This document shows positions 17,442-24,818 of a stretch of DNA of 32,909 bases, piece by piece (positions within the stretch are counted from its first letter, which is position 1; each line of letters opens with the position of its first letter). The DNA is taken from the NCBI GenBank assembly GCA_024762235.1, contig JANTHT010000005.1:1-32909 (forward strand). The letters run 5' to 3'. The DNA comes from Sulfurospirillum sp. (GTDB taxonomy: Bacteria > Campylobacterota > Campylobacteria > Campylobacterales > QNZT01). A program made the position numbers and the translations under genes. A model generated the notes under the pieces. The model was not told the origin of the DNA. It made no database searches and worked only from the letters and a program-made list of their open reading frames with translations.

Positions 17442-18283
17442 TCAAAATCCTTTGTCGTGATTTTCGGTGCTTTACCCTGTGCCGCCTCGATCACTTTATC
17501 GTAGAGTTCACAATACTCGGGCTGCTCTTTCTCCACCAATATACCGGTCGGGAAGAGGTGTGCTCTCTCCTCTTCAGCCATCGCATCGTATTTCTTTTTA
17601 CTGACAGTGATCTCGTCAAGCCAATCCATATTTTCCATCGCTTCACCCATCTTGTTTTTACGCCCAAGATTGATATGGCAGTTGGAGAAGACATCGAAGA
17701 AACTGAATCCTTTATGCTGGAATCCCTTGACAAAAACCTTTTCCAGTTTTTTCGGATCGGTCACGGACTCTCTGGCGATAAATGTCGCACCGGCGCCTTC
17801 CGCCAGTTTACATGCATCGAAAGTAGGATCGATATTTCCGTATTGTGTCGTGACGGACCACATACCCTGAGGTGTCGTCGGACTTACCTGCGAATTTGTC
17901 AGGCCGTAGATGAAGTTGTTGATCAGAATGAAATTCAGATCGATATTTCTCCTGCATCCATGAATCGTGTGGTTACCGCCGATCGCCAGACCGTCACCGT
18001 CACCTGCGACTACCACGACATGCTTGTCGGGGTTGGCAAGTTTGACACCCGTCGCATAGGCCACGGTACGGCCGTGCGTAGTATGGATGGTATTACAGTT
18101 GACATAGGAAGAGAATCTTCCCGAACAGCCGATACCCGATACGACACAGACATCGTCCATGTTCCATCCGAGTTTGTCGGCCGCTCTGATAAATGCCTTC
18201 AAAATAATACCGTCACCACATCCCCAACACCAGAGTGTGGGCATCTTGTCCGTTCTCAAATACTCATCATAGTTAAACGCCAT
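17438..18283 (-). CDS. oorB: 2-oxoglutarate:acceptor oxidoreductase, beta subunit (TPP-binding)
   Basis: The 281-residue subunit that binds thiamine pyrophosphate. The N-terminal 'TLWCWGCGDGIILKAF' and the TPP/Mg motif 'VAGDGDGLAIGGNHTIHGCRRNIDLNFILINN' are both present, as is 'YGLTNSQVSPTTPQG'. The length matches other OorB/KorB proteins. The ATG shares its A with the oorA stop (TAATG) and the end overlaps oorC by 4 bases, so subunit synthesis is probably translationally coupled. Confidence 0.96.
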   Translation of the reverse strand: MAFNYDEYLRTDKMPTLWCWGCGDGIILKAFIRAADKLGWNMDDVCVVSGIGCSGRFSSYVNCNTIHTTHGRTVAYATGVKLANPDKHVVVVAGDGDGLAIGGNHTIHGCRRNIDLNFILINNFIYGLTNSQVSPTTPQGMWSVTTQYGNIDPTFDACKLAEGAGATFIARESVTDPKKLEKVFVKGFQHKGFSFFDVFSNCHINLGRKNKMGEAMENMDWLDEITVSKKKYDAMAEEERAHLFPTGILVEKEQPEYCELYDKVIEAAQGKAPKITTKDFE

Positions 18284-19425
18284 TAGAACATCTCCTTCAC
18301 TTTTGCAACCATATCCAGCGGTGGAATAGGTCTTCCGTTTGCAGTTCTGAGTGTCGCAAAATCTTTTCTGCCTGTCACTCTCTCAATCTCTTCTGTATAT
18401 TGTCCAAGCTGATTCAGTTCGGTAATGAAAATTTTATCGAACTTTTTACCTATCTCTGCTATTTTCTCCTCAGGACTTGGCCAGAGCATGATGGGCCTGA
18501 AAAGCCCCGCTTTGATGCCATCATTTCTGAGCTTCATCACCGCCTCTTTGGCACCTCTGGAGATAGAGCCGTACGCGATGATACATACTTCGGCATCATC
18601 GAGCATGAACTCTTCATAATCGGGCTGGTCATCGAGTTTGCCCACCTCTTTGATCTTGCCTACAAGTCTTTTGATGTTGTATGCACAGAGATCTTTGTCT
18701 TCTGTCGGGAAACCGGTAGGTCCGTGGTGGAGTCCGGTAACATGGTACTTATACCCTTTGAACATCGGATTGAGCACCGCCGGCTTGTTCATCTCCGCTT
18801 CATAAGGTTTGTAATCTTTGGGATCACAGTAGTTTGTCGCTCTGTTTTTGATATTTGCCTCGACCTCTTCGATCTCAGGCAGTATCGCTTTACCATGCAT
18901 GTGGCCAAGTGTCTCATCCAGTAACACAAAGACCGGTGTCATATAGGTCTCCGCGAGATTGAATGCACGCAGTGTCTCTGTGTAGCACTCTTCGAGTGAG
19001 CCGGGACAGAGTGTGATTGAGGCGTAGTCGCCGTGAGTCGGATACTTTGCCTGACCGATATCCGCCTGTGAAACACGTGTCGGAAGACCTGTTGAGGGGC
19101 CACCGCGCATGACATTGGCTATAACCAGCGGTGTCTCTGCGATAAAACCGAGTCCGATCTGCTCCGCCTTGAGTGATATACCGGGTCCTGAAGAAGCCGT
19201 CATCGATTTTTTTCCGGTAATCGAAGCACCGAGAGCCGCGGAAATACCACCGATCTCATCTTCCATCTGAATGAATTTATGGCCCTTTTTCGGGAGCAGC
19301 ACACTCAAATCATGCGCGATCTCACTGGAAGGGGTGATGGGATATCCACCGAAAAATTCACAATTACAGTCATATGCAGCGAGTGCACACAGCGAGTTAC
19401 CGCTTGAAATAATCTCTCTTGCCAT
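18283..19425 (-). CDS. oorA: 2-oxoglutarate:acceptor oxidoreductase, alpha subunit
   Basis: The 380-residue alpha subunit, which together with OorB forms the substrate- and TPP-binding core. The pyrimidine-domain start is 'GNSLCALAAYDCNCEFFGGYPITPSSEIAHDL'. 'QMEDEIGGISAALGASITGKKSMTASSGPGISLKAEQIG' and 'GPSTGLPTRVSQADI' are characteristic of the OorA/PorA family. It lies 9 bases after oorD. The arrangement D-A-B-C is that of Campylobacter and Helicobacter, where oor is essential for central metabolism. Confidence 0.96.
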   Translation of the reverse strand: MAREIISSGNSLCALAAYDCNCEFFGGYPITPSSEIAHDLSVLLPKKGHKFIQMEDEIGGISAALGASITGKKSMTASSGPGISLKAEQIGLGFIAETPLVIANVMRGGPSTGLPTRVSQADIGQAKYPTHGDYASITLCPGSLEECYTETLRAFNLAETYMTPVFVLLDETLGHMHGKAILPEIEEVEANIKNRATNYCDPKDYKPYEAEMNKPAVLNPMFKGYKYHVTGLHHGPTGFPTEDKDLCAYNIKRLVGKIKEVGKLDDQPDYEEFMLDDAEVCIIAYGSISRGAKEAVMKLRNDGIKAGLFRPIMLWPSPEEKIAEIGKKFDKIFITELNQLGQYTEEIERVTGRKDFATLRTANGRPIPPLDMVAKVKEMF

Positions 19426-19434
19426 CTATTCTCC

Positions 19435-19752
19435 TTAGCAGCTTAATGTCATATAATGGTTTGCCTTGATCGCTTCTGCACGTGCTTTCGCTTCATCGGT
19501 CAGTTTGGCAAATTTATACTCTTTCCTGGAAGCCACAAATATGGCGAAGTCAGGGCAAGAGAGTTCACAATCGTTACAACCGATGCATGTCTCGGGTGTC
19601 TCCACTTTGATCGTTGCACCGAGAATCGTCTTGTCAGAAGGAACCATCGCCAATGTACCGGCCGGACATACCGCAACACAGATGTCACACGCTTTACATC
19701 TGTCAATATCGACCCATACCGGCGTATTTTCCGGGGCTTTCATCAATCCCAT
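19435..19752 (-). CDS. oorD: 2-oxoglutarate:acceptor oxidoreductase, delta subunit (ferredoxin-like)
   Basis: A 105-residue iron-sulfur subunit that passes electrons between the catalytic core and ferredoxin or flavodoxin. Two [4Fe-4S] motifs are visible: 'CKACDICVAVCPAG' and 'CIGCNDCELSCPDF'. It is the first gene of oorDABC, with a strong promoter just upstream (listed). The Shine-Dalgarno AAGGAGAG lies 5 bases before the ATG. Confidence 0.95.
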   Translation of the reverse strand: MGLMKAPENTPVWVDIDRCKACDICVAVCPAGTLAMVPSDKTILGATIKVETPETCIGCNDCELSCPDFAIFVASRKEYKFAKLTDEAKARAEAIKANHYMTLSC

Positions 19753-19782
19753 ATTACTCTCCTTATAATTTATATAGATTAT

Positions 19783-19811
19783 ATTATAGTATAAATACTT
19801 GCGAGTACCAA
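19783..19811 (-). promoter_or_regulatory. Sigma-70 promoter of oorDABC
   Basis: On the minus strand TTGGTA (19811-19806) and a perfect TATAAT (19788-19783) are separated by exactly 17 bases. Transcription would start near 19776, giving a leader of about 24 bases before oorD. This shows that oorDABC can be transcribed independently of sucCD. Confidence 0.65.
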
Positions 19812-19946
19812 CAAAAGTGTATCATAAAGACAAACTCATACAAAAACGTCTCTTTTTGTAACACTTTGAAGATTTTAAGACTTTTTTTCTCCTTTTTTAC
19901 AATGCCAAAGCAGTAATTAATAATAATAATATCTTATCTTAAAAAG

Positions 19947-19962
19947 TGTTATCAATATAACA
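19947..19962. promoter_or_regulatory. 16-bp palindrome TGTTAT-CAAT-ATAACA (possible operator)
   Basis: Perfect 6-bp arms around a 4-bp spacer. It lies about 170 bp upstream of the oorD start site. On the plus strand its right arm coincides with the -35 position of a TATAAT at 19980. The geometry is typical of a dimeric regulator site (Crp/Fnr class or similar), but in AT-rich DNA a chance occurrence is possible. Confidence 0.3.
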
Positions 19963-19985
19963 ATATTAAATATAAATTATATAAT
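19957..19985 (+). promoter_or_regulatory. Candidate plus-strand promoter in the sucD-oorD gap
   Basis: ATAACA (19957-19962), a 17-base spacer and a perfect TATAAT (19980-19985). It points toward the 3' end of sucD, so it would drive either the small ORF at 20014 or an antisense transcript of sucD. Confidence 0.35.
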
Positions 19986-20013
19986 GAATATTCGGATGTA
20001 ACTTTGACTAGAG

Positions 20014-20112
20014 ATGTCAACAATTTTTGCAATGATTGTATATGAAGTTTATGTTTCGAAGTATAATCGGGGAAAGATTGAAGCGGTTTTGACTCCCAAT
20101 CCTGAAATGTAG
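20014..20112 (+). CDS. Possible small protein, 32 residues (speculative)
   Basis: An ORF too short for the supplied track: ATG at 20014, TAG at 20110-20112. It encodes 'MSTIFAMIVYEVYVSKYNRG' followed by a short tail ending 'TPNPEM'. It lies about 22 bases downstream of the predicted start site of the plus-strand promoter at 19957-19985. No clear Shine-Dalgarno is present (TAGAG only), and it does not resemble any family I know. Its stop codon lies in the loop of a hairpin (20093-20131). It could be a chance ORF in a non-coding RNA or promoter region. Confidence 0.2.
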   Translation: MSTIFAMIVYEVYVSKYNRGKIEAVLTPNPEM

Positions 20113-20131
20113 TCTATCTCAGTATTGGGAG
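20093..20131. other. Hairpin just downstream of sucD
   Basis: CTCCCAAT-C-CTGA pairs with TCAG-T-ATTGGGAG across a 13-base loop, one mismatch in 13 positions. It begins about 16 bases after the sucD stop. Neither strand has a T-run after it, so it is more likely a processing or 3'-end protection structure than a simple intrinsic terminator. Confidence 0.45.
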
Positions 20132-20147
20132 CGGTAGGCAGGAGGTG

Positions 20148-21020
20148 CTACTTTTTAAGTACCTCTGCTACAGCTTTGCCGATCTCTGCGGGAGAGACGA
20201 CTACTTTGACGCCGGCCGCTTCGAGTGCATCCATCTTCTCTTTGGCAGTACCGGCACTTCCGGATACGATTGCACCGGCATGCCCCATACGCTTGCCCTT
20301 GGGGGCTGTCTGCCCGGCGATAAAGGCGACCACCGGTTTGGTGATATTCTCTTTGATGAACTTCGCCGCCTGGATCTCCAGATCACCGCCGATCTCACCG
20401 ATCATGACAATCGCTTCGGTCTCGGGATCGGCCTCGAACAGCGGCAGCAACTGTTTATAGCTCAATCCGATGATAGGATCGCCGCCGATACCGACTGCAG
20501 TCGTGATACCGTATCCCTCTTTGACTACCTGATTGGCGCCCTCGTAAGTCAGAGTACCCGACTTCGAGATGAGACCGACATTGCCTTTTTTGAAAATATT
20601 GCCCGGCATGATACCGATCTTGCACTCTTCGGCTGTAATGATGCCCGGACAGTTCGGCCCGATCGTCTTCATGCCATGCTTGACTGCATACGCTTTTGCC
20701 ATCTGCATGTCACGTACGGGAGCACCTTCGGTGATGATTACCGCCAGTTCGATCCCGGCATCTGCCGCTTCCATGACTGCGTCACCGACAAATGCAGGCG
20801 GAACGAAAACCATACTGACAGTTGCACCGGTCGCTTCGACCGCATCTTTGACGGTATTGAAGACAGGTTTGCCCAGATGCGCCTGGCCTCCCTTGTTGGG
20901 AGTCACGCCACCGACGATCTGTGTACCGTATGCCAGACACTGTTCCGCATGAAACGTACCTTCACTCCCGGTGAACCCCTGTACAATCACTTTTGTATCT
21001 TTATTGACCAGAATACTCAT
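20148..21020 (-). CDS. sucD: Succinyl-CoA synthetase, alpha subunit
   Basis: The 290-residue alpha subunit, which binds CoA and carries the phosphohistidine in the reversible reaction succinate + CoA + ATP <-> succinyl-CoA + ADP + Pi. The CoA-binding start '[18 protein letters not shown]', the 'GPNCPGII' motif and the active-site '[14 protein letters not shown]' with His247 are all present. Its ATG shares its A with the sucC stop (TAATG). It links oor (downstream) to fumarate and malate metabolism (upstream). Confidence 0.97.
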   Translation of the reverse strand: MSILVNKDTKVIVQGFTGSEGTFHAEQCLAYGTQIVGGVTPNKGGQAHLGKPVFNTVKDAVEATGATVSMVFVPPAFVGDAVMEAADAGIELAVIITEGAPVRDMQMAKAYAVKHGMKTIGPNCPGIITAEECKIGIMPGNIFKKGNVGLISKSGTLTYEGANQVVKEGYGITTAVGIGGDPIIGLSYKQLLPLFEADPETEAIVMIGEIGGDLEIQAAKFIKENITKPVVAFIAGQTAPKGKRMGHAGAIVSGSAGTAKEKMDALEAAGVKVVVSPAEIGKAVAEVLKK

Positions 21021-22195
21021 TATAACTCTCCTTTTGCAGCTGCAACGGCTTTTTGCGCACCATCCGCGAGATCAGTTGCAGGAATCACATTTGCGATATT
21101 CGCATTTTTCAAAATCTCAGACGCCTCTTCGGCATTGGTACCATCGAGTCTGACAACGACAGGCACATGCACATCCACCATTTTAGTCGCTTCCAAAATA
21201 CCGTTTGCAATACGGTCACAACGGACGATACCGCCGAAAATATTGACAAAAATCGCCTTGACGTTCGGATTTTTCAGGATGATCTCAAATCCTTTCGCAA
21301 CTGTCTCGGCATTTGCCTTACCGCCGACATCGAGGAAGTTCGCCGGTGTACCGCCCATGTAGTTGATCGTATCCATCGTACCCATCGCAAGGCCGGCACC
21401 GTTGACCATACATCCGATCTCACCATCGAGTGCAACATAGCTGAGACCATATTTACCCGCTTCCCTTTCATCGGGATCCTCTTCGGTGATATCACGCATC
21501 GCTTCTATTTCAGGGTGTCTGTAGAGTGCAGAATCATCAAATCCCATCTTACCGTCGAGCGCCAGGAAGTCTCCTTCTCCGGTTTTGATGAGGGGATTGA
21601 TCTCGATCATCTCCGCATCTTTGTCCATATAGACTTTGAAGAGTTTGGAGGCGAAATCGATAAATTTGCGCTGCTCCGTCTTGTCCATGATACCCAGACC
21701 GAAAACCAGTTCACGGCCGTGGAATCCCTGAAAACCGATCGCGGGATCGACCGCGACTTTGACGATCTTCTCAGGAGACTCTTCCGCTACTTTCTCGATC
21801 TCCATGCCCCCTTCGGTGGAAGCCATGATGACAGGCATCTCTTTGGCGCGGTCGAGTACGACACCCAGATAAAACTCATCTTTGATATCCGCACCCTCTT
21901 CGATATAGACTTTATGGACCACTTTGCCCTCAGGACCAGTCTGATGCGTCACGAGAGTCATCCCGAGTATCTCATCGGCATACTTTTCAACTTCCTCCAG
22001 AGATTTCGCGAGTTTGACACCGCCGCCAAGCCCTCGTCCTCCTGCATGTATCTGTGCCTTGACGACCCAGATATTGCCGCCCAGCTCTTTGGCAGCTTCA
22101 ACAGCTTCTTCGATCGTATTGGCGACGATACCTCTGGGTGTCGGTACGCCGTATTCGGCAAATATCTGTTTTGCCTGATACTCATGTATATTCAT
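21020..22195 (-). CDS. sucC: Succinyl-CoA synthetase, beta subunit
   Basis: The 391-residue ATP-grasp subunit that binds nucleotide and succinate. It starts '[22 protein letters not shown]', and has '[19 protein letters not shown]', 'EINPLI' and '[16 protein letters not shown]' (succinate/phosphate-binding region). Length is normal. The Shine-Dalgarno AAAGGAGAG precedes the ATG. The 166-bp gap to fumC upstream is filled by a duplicated hairpin element (listed), which would lie in the sucC leader or in the fumC-sucC intercistronic mRNA. Confidence 0.97.
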   Translation of the reverse strand: MNIHEYQAKQIFAEYGVPTPRGIVANTIEEAVEAAKELGGNIWVVKAQIHAGGRGLGGGVKLAKSLEEVEKYADEILGMTLVTHQTGPEGKVVHKVYIEEGADIKDEFYLGVVLDRAKEMPVIMASTEGGMEIEKVAEESPEKIVKVAVDPAIGFQGFHGRELVFGLGIMDKTEQRKFIDFASKLFKVYMDKDAEMIEINPLIKTGEGDFLALDGKMGFDDSALYRHPEIEAMRDITEEDPDEREAGKYGLSYVALDGEIGCMVNGAGLAMGTMDTINYMGGTPANFLDVGGKANAETVAKGFEIILKNPNVKAIFVNIFGGIVRCDRIANGILEATKMVDVHVPVVVRLDGTNAEEASEILKNANIANVIPATDLADGAQKAVAAAKGEL

Positions 22196-22212
22196 ATACT
22201 CTCCTTTCTATT

Positions 22213-22273
22213 TGATTGTTTTCTTGAAAAGGAGCAAAGCCCCTTCTCAATTCATTGCAACTAAAGCTTCGGC
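22213..22273 (-). repeat. 60-bp direct repeat, copy 1 (sucC-proximal)
   Basis: A 61-base unit, nearly identical to the copy at 22289-22348 (three substitutions and one extra base by eye). Read as minus-strand RNA it contains UUGAGAAGGGGC-UUU-GCUCCUUUUCAA (22250-22224), a 12-bp stem with two G.U pairs and a triloop. On the plus strand the same positions become A.C mismatches, so the structure belongs to the transcript of the TCA run. Confidence 0.8.
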
Positions 22274-22288
22274 TCTCGCCGAGATGCC

Positions 22289-22348
22289 TGATTGTTTCCC
22301 TGAAAAGGAGCAAAGCCCCTTCTAATTCATTGCAACTAAAGCTTCGGC
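22289..22348 (-). repeat. 60-bp direct repeat, copy 2 (fumC-proximal)
   Basis: Second copy, 15 bases from the first. The minus-strand RNA forms AGAAGGGGC-UUU-GCUCCUUUU (22323-22303), a 9-bp stem with G.U pairs; the outer three pairs of copy 1 are lost. It starts 13 bases after the fumC stop. Both copies begin GCCGAAGCTTTAGTTGCAATG on the minus strand. I found no third copy elsewhere in the window by eye. Confidence 0.8.
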
Positions 22349-22361
22349 AGTTATACGACCT

Positions 22362-23753
22362 CTACGCTTTCGGTGCAATCATCTCTTCAGGTTTGACATA
22401 TTTGTCGAACTCCTCTTCACTCAATAGACCCAGCTTGAGCGCCGCCTCTTTCAGTGTCGAACCGTCGGCATGTGCCGTCTTCGCGATCTTCGCCGCGTTT
22501 TCATATCCGATATGCGGATTGAGTGCCGTCACGAGCATGAGAGAATTGTGCAGATATTCGTCGATCTTTTCACGGTTGGGCTCGATACCGACTGCCGCAT
22601 TGTCGTTGAAAGAGACGATACTGTCTGCCAGCAATCTCACCGACTGCAGAAAGTTGTAGGCGATCACCGGTTTGAAGACGTTGAGTTCGAAGTTACCCTG
22701 ACTCGCCGCGATGCCGATCGTCGTATCGTTGCCCATCACCTGGCAAGCGACCATCGTAACCGCTTCCGATTGTGTAGGATTGACTTTCCCCGGCATGATA
22801 GAACTACCCGGTTCATTGGCAGGAATCGAAATCTCACCGATACCGCATCTGGGTCCCGAAGCGAGCCACCGAACGTCGTTGGCGATCTTCATCATGTCCG
22901 CAGCCAGAGCTTTGAGTGCACCGTGTGCGAAGACGAGTGCGTCATGTGAAGTGAGTGCATGAAACTTGTTCGGAGCGGTGACGAACTGATGTCCGGTCAG
23001 CTCACTGATCTTTTTGGCCACACGTTCACCCAGCTCCGGATGGGCATTGAGTCCTGTTCCGACAGCGGTACCGCCCAGTGCCAGTTCCCGCACCGCTTCG
23101 AGCGAGTCGGCTACCATCTTGCGTGATTTTCGCAGCATCTCGACCCAACCGCTGATCTCCTGTCCCAGTGTAAGCGGTGTCGCATCCTGCAGATGCGTAC
23201 GTCCGATCTTGACAATGTCACTGAAGGCTTTCGATTTTTCATCGAGTGTCTTTTCCAGCTTCTCGATCGCAGGCAGAAGTTTCTCTTCCACCGCGATGAC
23301 TGCCGCCACATGCAGCGCAGTAGGATAGGTGTCGTTGGAGCTTTGCGATTTGTTGACATCGTCATTGGGATGGACCACTTTGTTGGTTCTGAAATCTTCT
23401 CCCAATATCTCTGTCGCACGGTTGGCGAGTACTTCGTTCATATTCATGTTGGATTGTGTTCCCGAACCCGTCTGCCATACAACGAGTGGAAAGTTTCCTG
23501 CAAGCTTTCCGGAGAGTACATCGTCGGCAGCCTGTGCTATCGCCTCGGCTTTTTTTGCATCCAGTTTCCCCAGATCCTTGTTGACCAGCGCGACCGCTTT
23601 CTTGAGAATCGCAAATGCCCGGATGATCTCGTCCGGCATCTTCTCTTCGCCTATACGGAAGTTCTGGACACTTCTTTGCGTCTGCGCCGCCCAGTAAGCA
23701 TCCTTTGGTACTTCGATCTCACCCATCGTGTCTTTTTCTACTCTAGTCTCCAT
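22362..23753 (-). CDS. fumC: Fumarate hydratase, class II
   Basis: Iron-independent fumarase interconverting fumarate and malate. The 463-residue protein has the signature '[16 protein letters not shown]' (~318). It also shows the substrate-site motifs '[15 protein letters not shown]', '[15 protein letters not shown]' and '[16 protein letters not shown]'. The start ATG lies 2 bases after the mdh stop, so mdh and fumC are almost certainly co-translated. In the Campylobacter order I recall (icd-mdh-sucCD-oor), fumC is not at this position, so its insertion here is a local difference. Confidence 0.97.
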   Translation of the reverse strand: METRVEKDTMGEIEVPKDAYWAAQTQRSVQNFRIGEEKMPDEIIRAFAILKKAVALVNKDLGKLDAKKAEAIAQAADDVLSGKLAGNFPLVVWQTGSGTQSNMNMNEVLANRATEILGEDFRTNKVVHPNDDVNKSQSSNDTYPTALHVAAVIAVEEKLLPAIEKLEKTLDEKSKAFSDIVKIGRTHLQDATPLTLGQEISGWVEMLRKSRKMVADSLEAVRELALGGTAVGTGLNAHPELGERVAKKISELTGHQFVTAPNKFHALTSHDALVFAHGALKALAADMMKIANDVRWLASGPRCGIGEISIPANEPGSSIMPGKVNPTQSEAVTMVACQVMGNDTTIGIAASQGNFELNVFKPVIAYNFLQSVRLLADSIVSFNDNAAVGIEPNREKIDEYLHNSLMLVTALNPHIGYENAAKIAKTAHADGSTLKEAALKLGLLSEEEFDKYVKPEEMIAPKA

Positions 23754-23755
23754 CG

Positions 23756-24709
23756 TTACTGATCTCCAAAAAAGTTGTTGTTGTTGAGGGTATCGATCAG
23801 TTTGCGTACCGAATCGACACTCTTTTTAAACTGTGCCTCCTGTTTTTCGTTGAGAGAAATTTCGATGATCTTCTCAACGCCTCTTGCACCGAGCGCCACC
23901 GGAACACCAGTGACCACATCACTGTATCCGTATTCACCCTCCAGCATCACCGCACACGGGAATATCTGCTTCGTATCCTTGAGTATCGCTTCTACCATGA
24001 TCGCAGTCGACTTGGCCGGCGCATAGTAAGCAGAGCCGGTTTTGAGATAACTGACGATCTCGGCTCCGCCGTGCCTTGTCTTTTCGACGATCTCTTCGAT
24101 CTCCTCCTCAGTCAGGAGGTCGATCAGAGGGACACCCGCGATAGTTGAAAATCTTGGCAGAGGCACCATATCGTCACCATGACCGCCCATGACGGAAGCC
24201 CTGATCTGTCCTGCACCGTAACCCACCTTTTCATAGATAAAGTGCGCCATGCGTGCGCTGTCGAGGATTCCCGCCATACCGACGACTCTGTTACGCTCCC
24301 ATCCCGTTTCGCGAATCGCTGTATAAACCATCGCATCTAATGGATTGGAGACTGGAACGAGTATGGCGTTGGGAGAGTATTTTTTGATGTCGCTGACTAC
24401 CTCTTTCATGATATTGGCATTGACCATCAGTAGATCGTCACGACTCATCCCCGGTAGTCTTGGGCTTCCCGCCGTGATCACAATGACATCACAATCCGTC
24501 AATTGACTCATATCTTCCGCCACAGAGACAACGGTATGCTGTCTGGCTGCATTTGCAGCCTGGCTCATATCCAGTGCCATACCTTTTGCTCTGTCTACTT
24601 TGTTATCTCTGAGAATAATCTCGTGACTGACACCTTTCATGGCGAGTGAATAGGCGACTGTTGCACCCACATTTCCCGCTCCTACAATCCCGACTCTCGT
24701 GCCTTTCAT
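23756..24709 (-). CDS. mdh: Malate dehydrogenase (LDH-like family)
   Basis: NAD-dependent oxidation of malate or reduction of oxaloacetate. The 317-residue protein belongs to the LDH-like MDH group. It has the Rossmann motif '[15 protein letters not shown]', substrate-loop arginines in '[14 protein letters not shown]' (Arg84, Arg90), Arg153 and the catalytic His177 in '[12 protein letters not shown]'. An Arg at position 84 rather than Gln favours malate over lactate. It has AAAGGAG before the ATG. The 109-bp gap to icd holds two inverted repeats and a TATAAT, so mdh may have a secondary promoter. Confidence 0.95.
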   Translation of the reverse strand: MKGTRVGIVGAGNVGATVAYSLAMKGVSHEIILRDNKVDRAKGMALDMSQAANAARQHTVVSVAEDMSQLTDCDVIVITAGSPRLPGMSRDDLLMVNANIMKEVVSDIKKYSPNAILVPVSNPLDAMVYTAIRETGWERNRVVGMAGILDSARMAHFIYEKVGYGAGQIRASVMGGHGDDMVPLPRFSTIAGVPLIDLLTEEEIEEIVEKTRHGGAEIVSYLKTGSAYYAPAKSTAIMVEAILKDTKQIFPCAVMLEGEYGYSDVVTGVPVALGARGVEKIIEISLNEKQEAQFKKSVDSVRKLIDTLNNNNFFGDQ

Positions 24710-24720
24710 ATTGCTCCTTT

Positions 24721-24739
24721 GGTTTTTTTACAAAAAACC
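24721..24739 (-). other. Perfect inverted repeat beside the mdh ribosome binding site
   Basis: GGTTTTTT-TAC-AAAAAACC gives 8-bp arms with a 3-base loop, ending just before the AAAGGAG of mdh on the minus strand. It is A/U-rich and so only moderately stable as RNA; it could modulate mdh translation. Confidence 0.4.
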
Positions 24740-24781
24740 TATAACTAAATGATTAGCGAAATCAAACAATTATAGATTTTT

Positions 24782-24809
24782 AAAGAGGCGGGTAAGTACC
24801 CACCCCTTT
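24782..24809 (-). other. Hairpin between icd and mdh, stable only on the coding strand
   Basis: The minus-strand RNA AAAGGGGUGGGU-ACUU-ACCCGCCUCUUU pairs over 12 positions including two G.U pairs. The plus-strand version has A.C and C.A mismatches. It starts about 10 bases after the icd stop and is followed by AAAAAUC rather than a U-run, so it resembles a 3'-end stabiliser or processing site more than a terminator. TATAAT about 8 bases further on may be an internal promoter. Confidence 0.55.
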
Positions 24810-24818
24810 ATTTAAAGA

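Larger units (their letters stand above)
19812..20147. other. Long AT-rich gap between sucD and oorD
   Basis: With the oorD promoter this is the longest gene-free stretch in the window (about 395 bp from sucD to oorD). It holds a palindrome, a plus-strand promoter-like sequence, a 32-codon plus-strand ORF and a hairpin next to the sucD stop, all listed separately. I see no tRNA-like fold or larger gene. The ORFs the track lists across it are shadows. Confidence 0.6.

Noticed and set aside
20093-20131. Hairpin after sucD as an intrinsic terminator
   Set aside because: No T-run follows on either strand; kept only as an unexplained structure.
19753-20147. tRNA or other known RNA gene in the long gap
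   Set aside because: No T-arm-like GGTTCGAATCC sequence or cloverleaf spacing could be found.
20145-21362. Plus-strand ORF of 405 aa opposite sucD and sucC
   Set aside because: Shadow of well-supported genes with skewed Cys/His/Arg composition. No ribosome binding site and no recognisable domain.
21053-22264. Plus-strand ORF of 403 aa opposite sucC
   Set aside because: Same reasoning as for the other antisense ORF: sucC is unambiguous and this frame has no motif.
22213-22348. The two repeats as a CRISPR array or insertion-sequence ends
   Set aside because: Only two 60-bp units with a 15-bp spacer, far outside CRISPR geometry, and there is no transposase or terminal inverted repeat.
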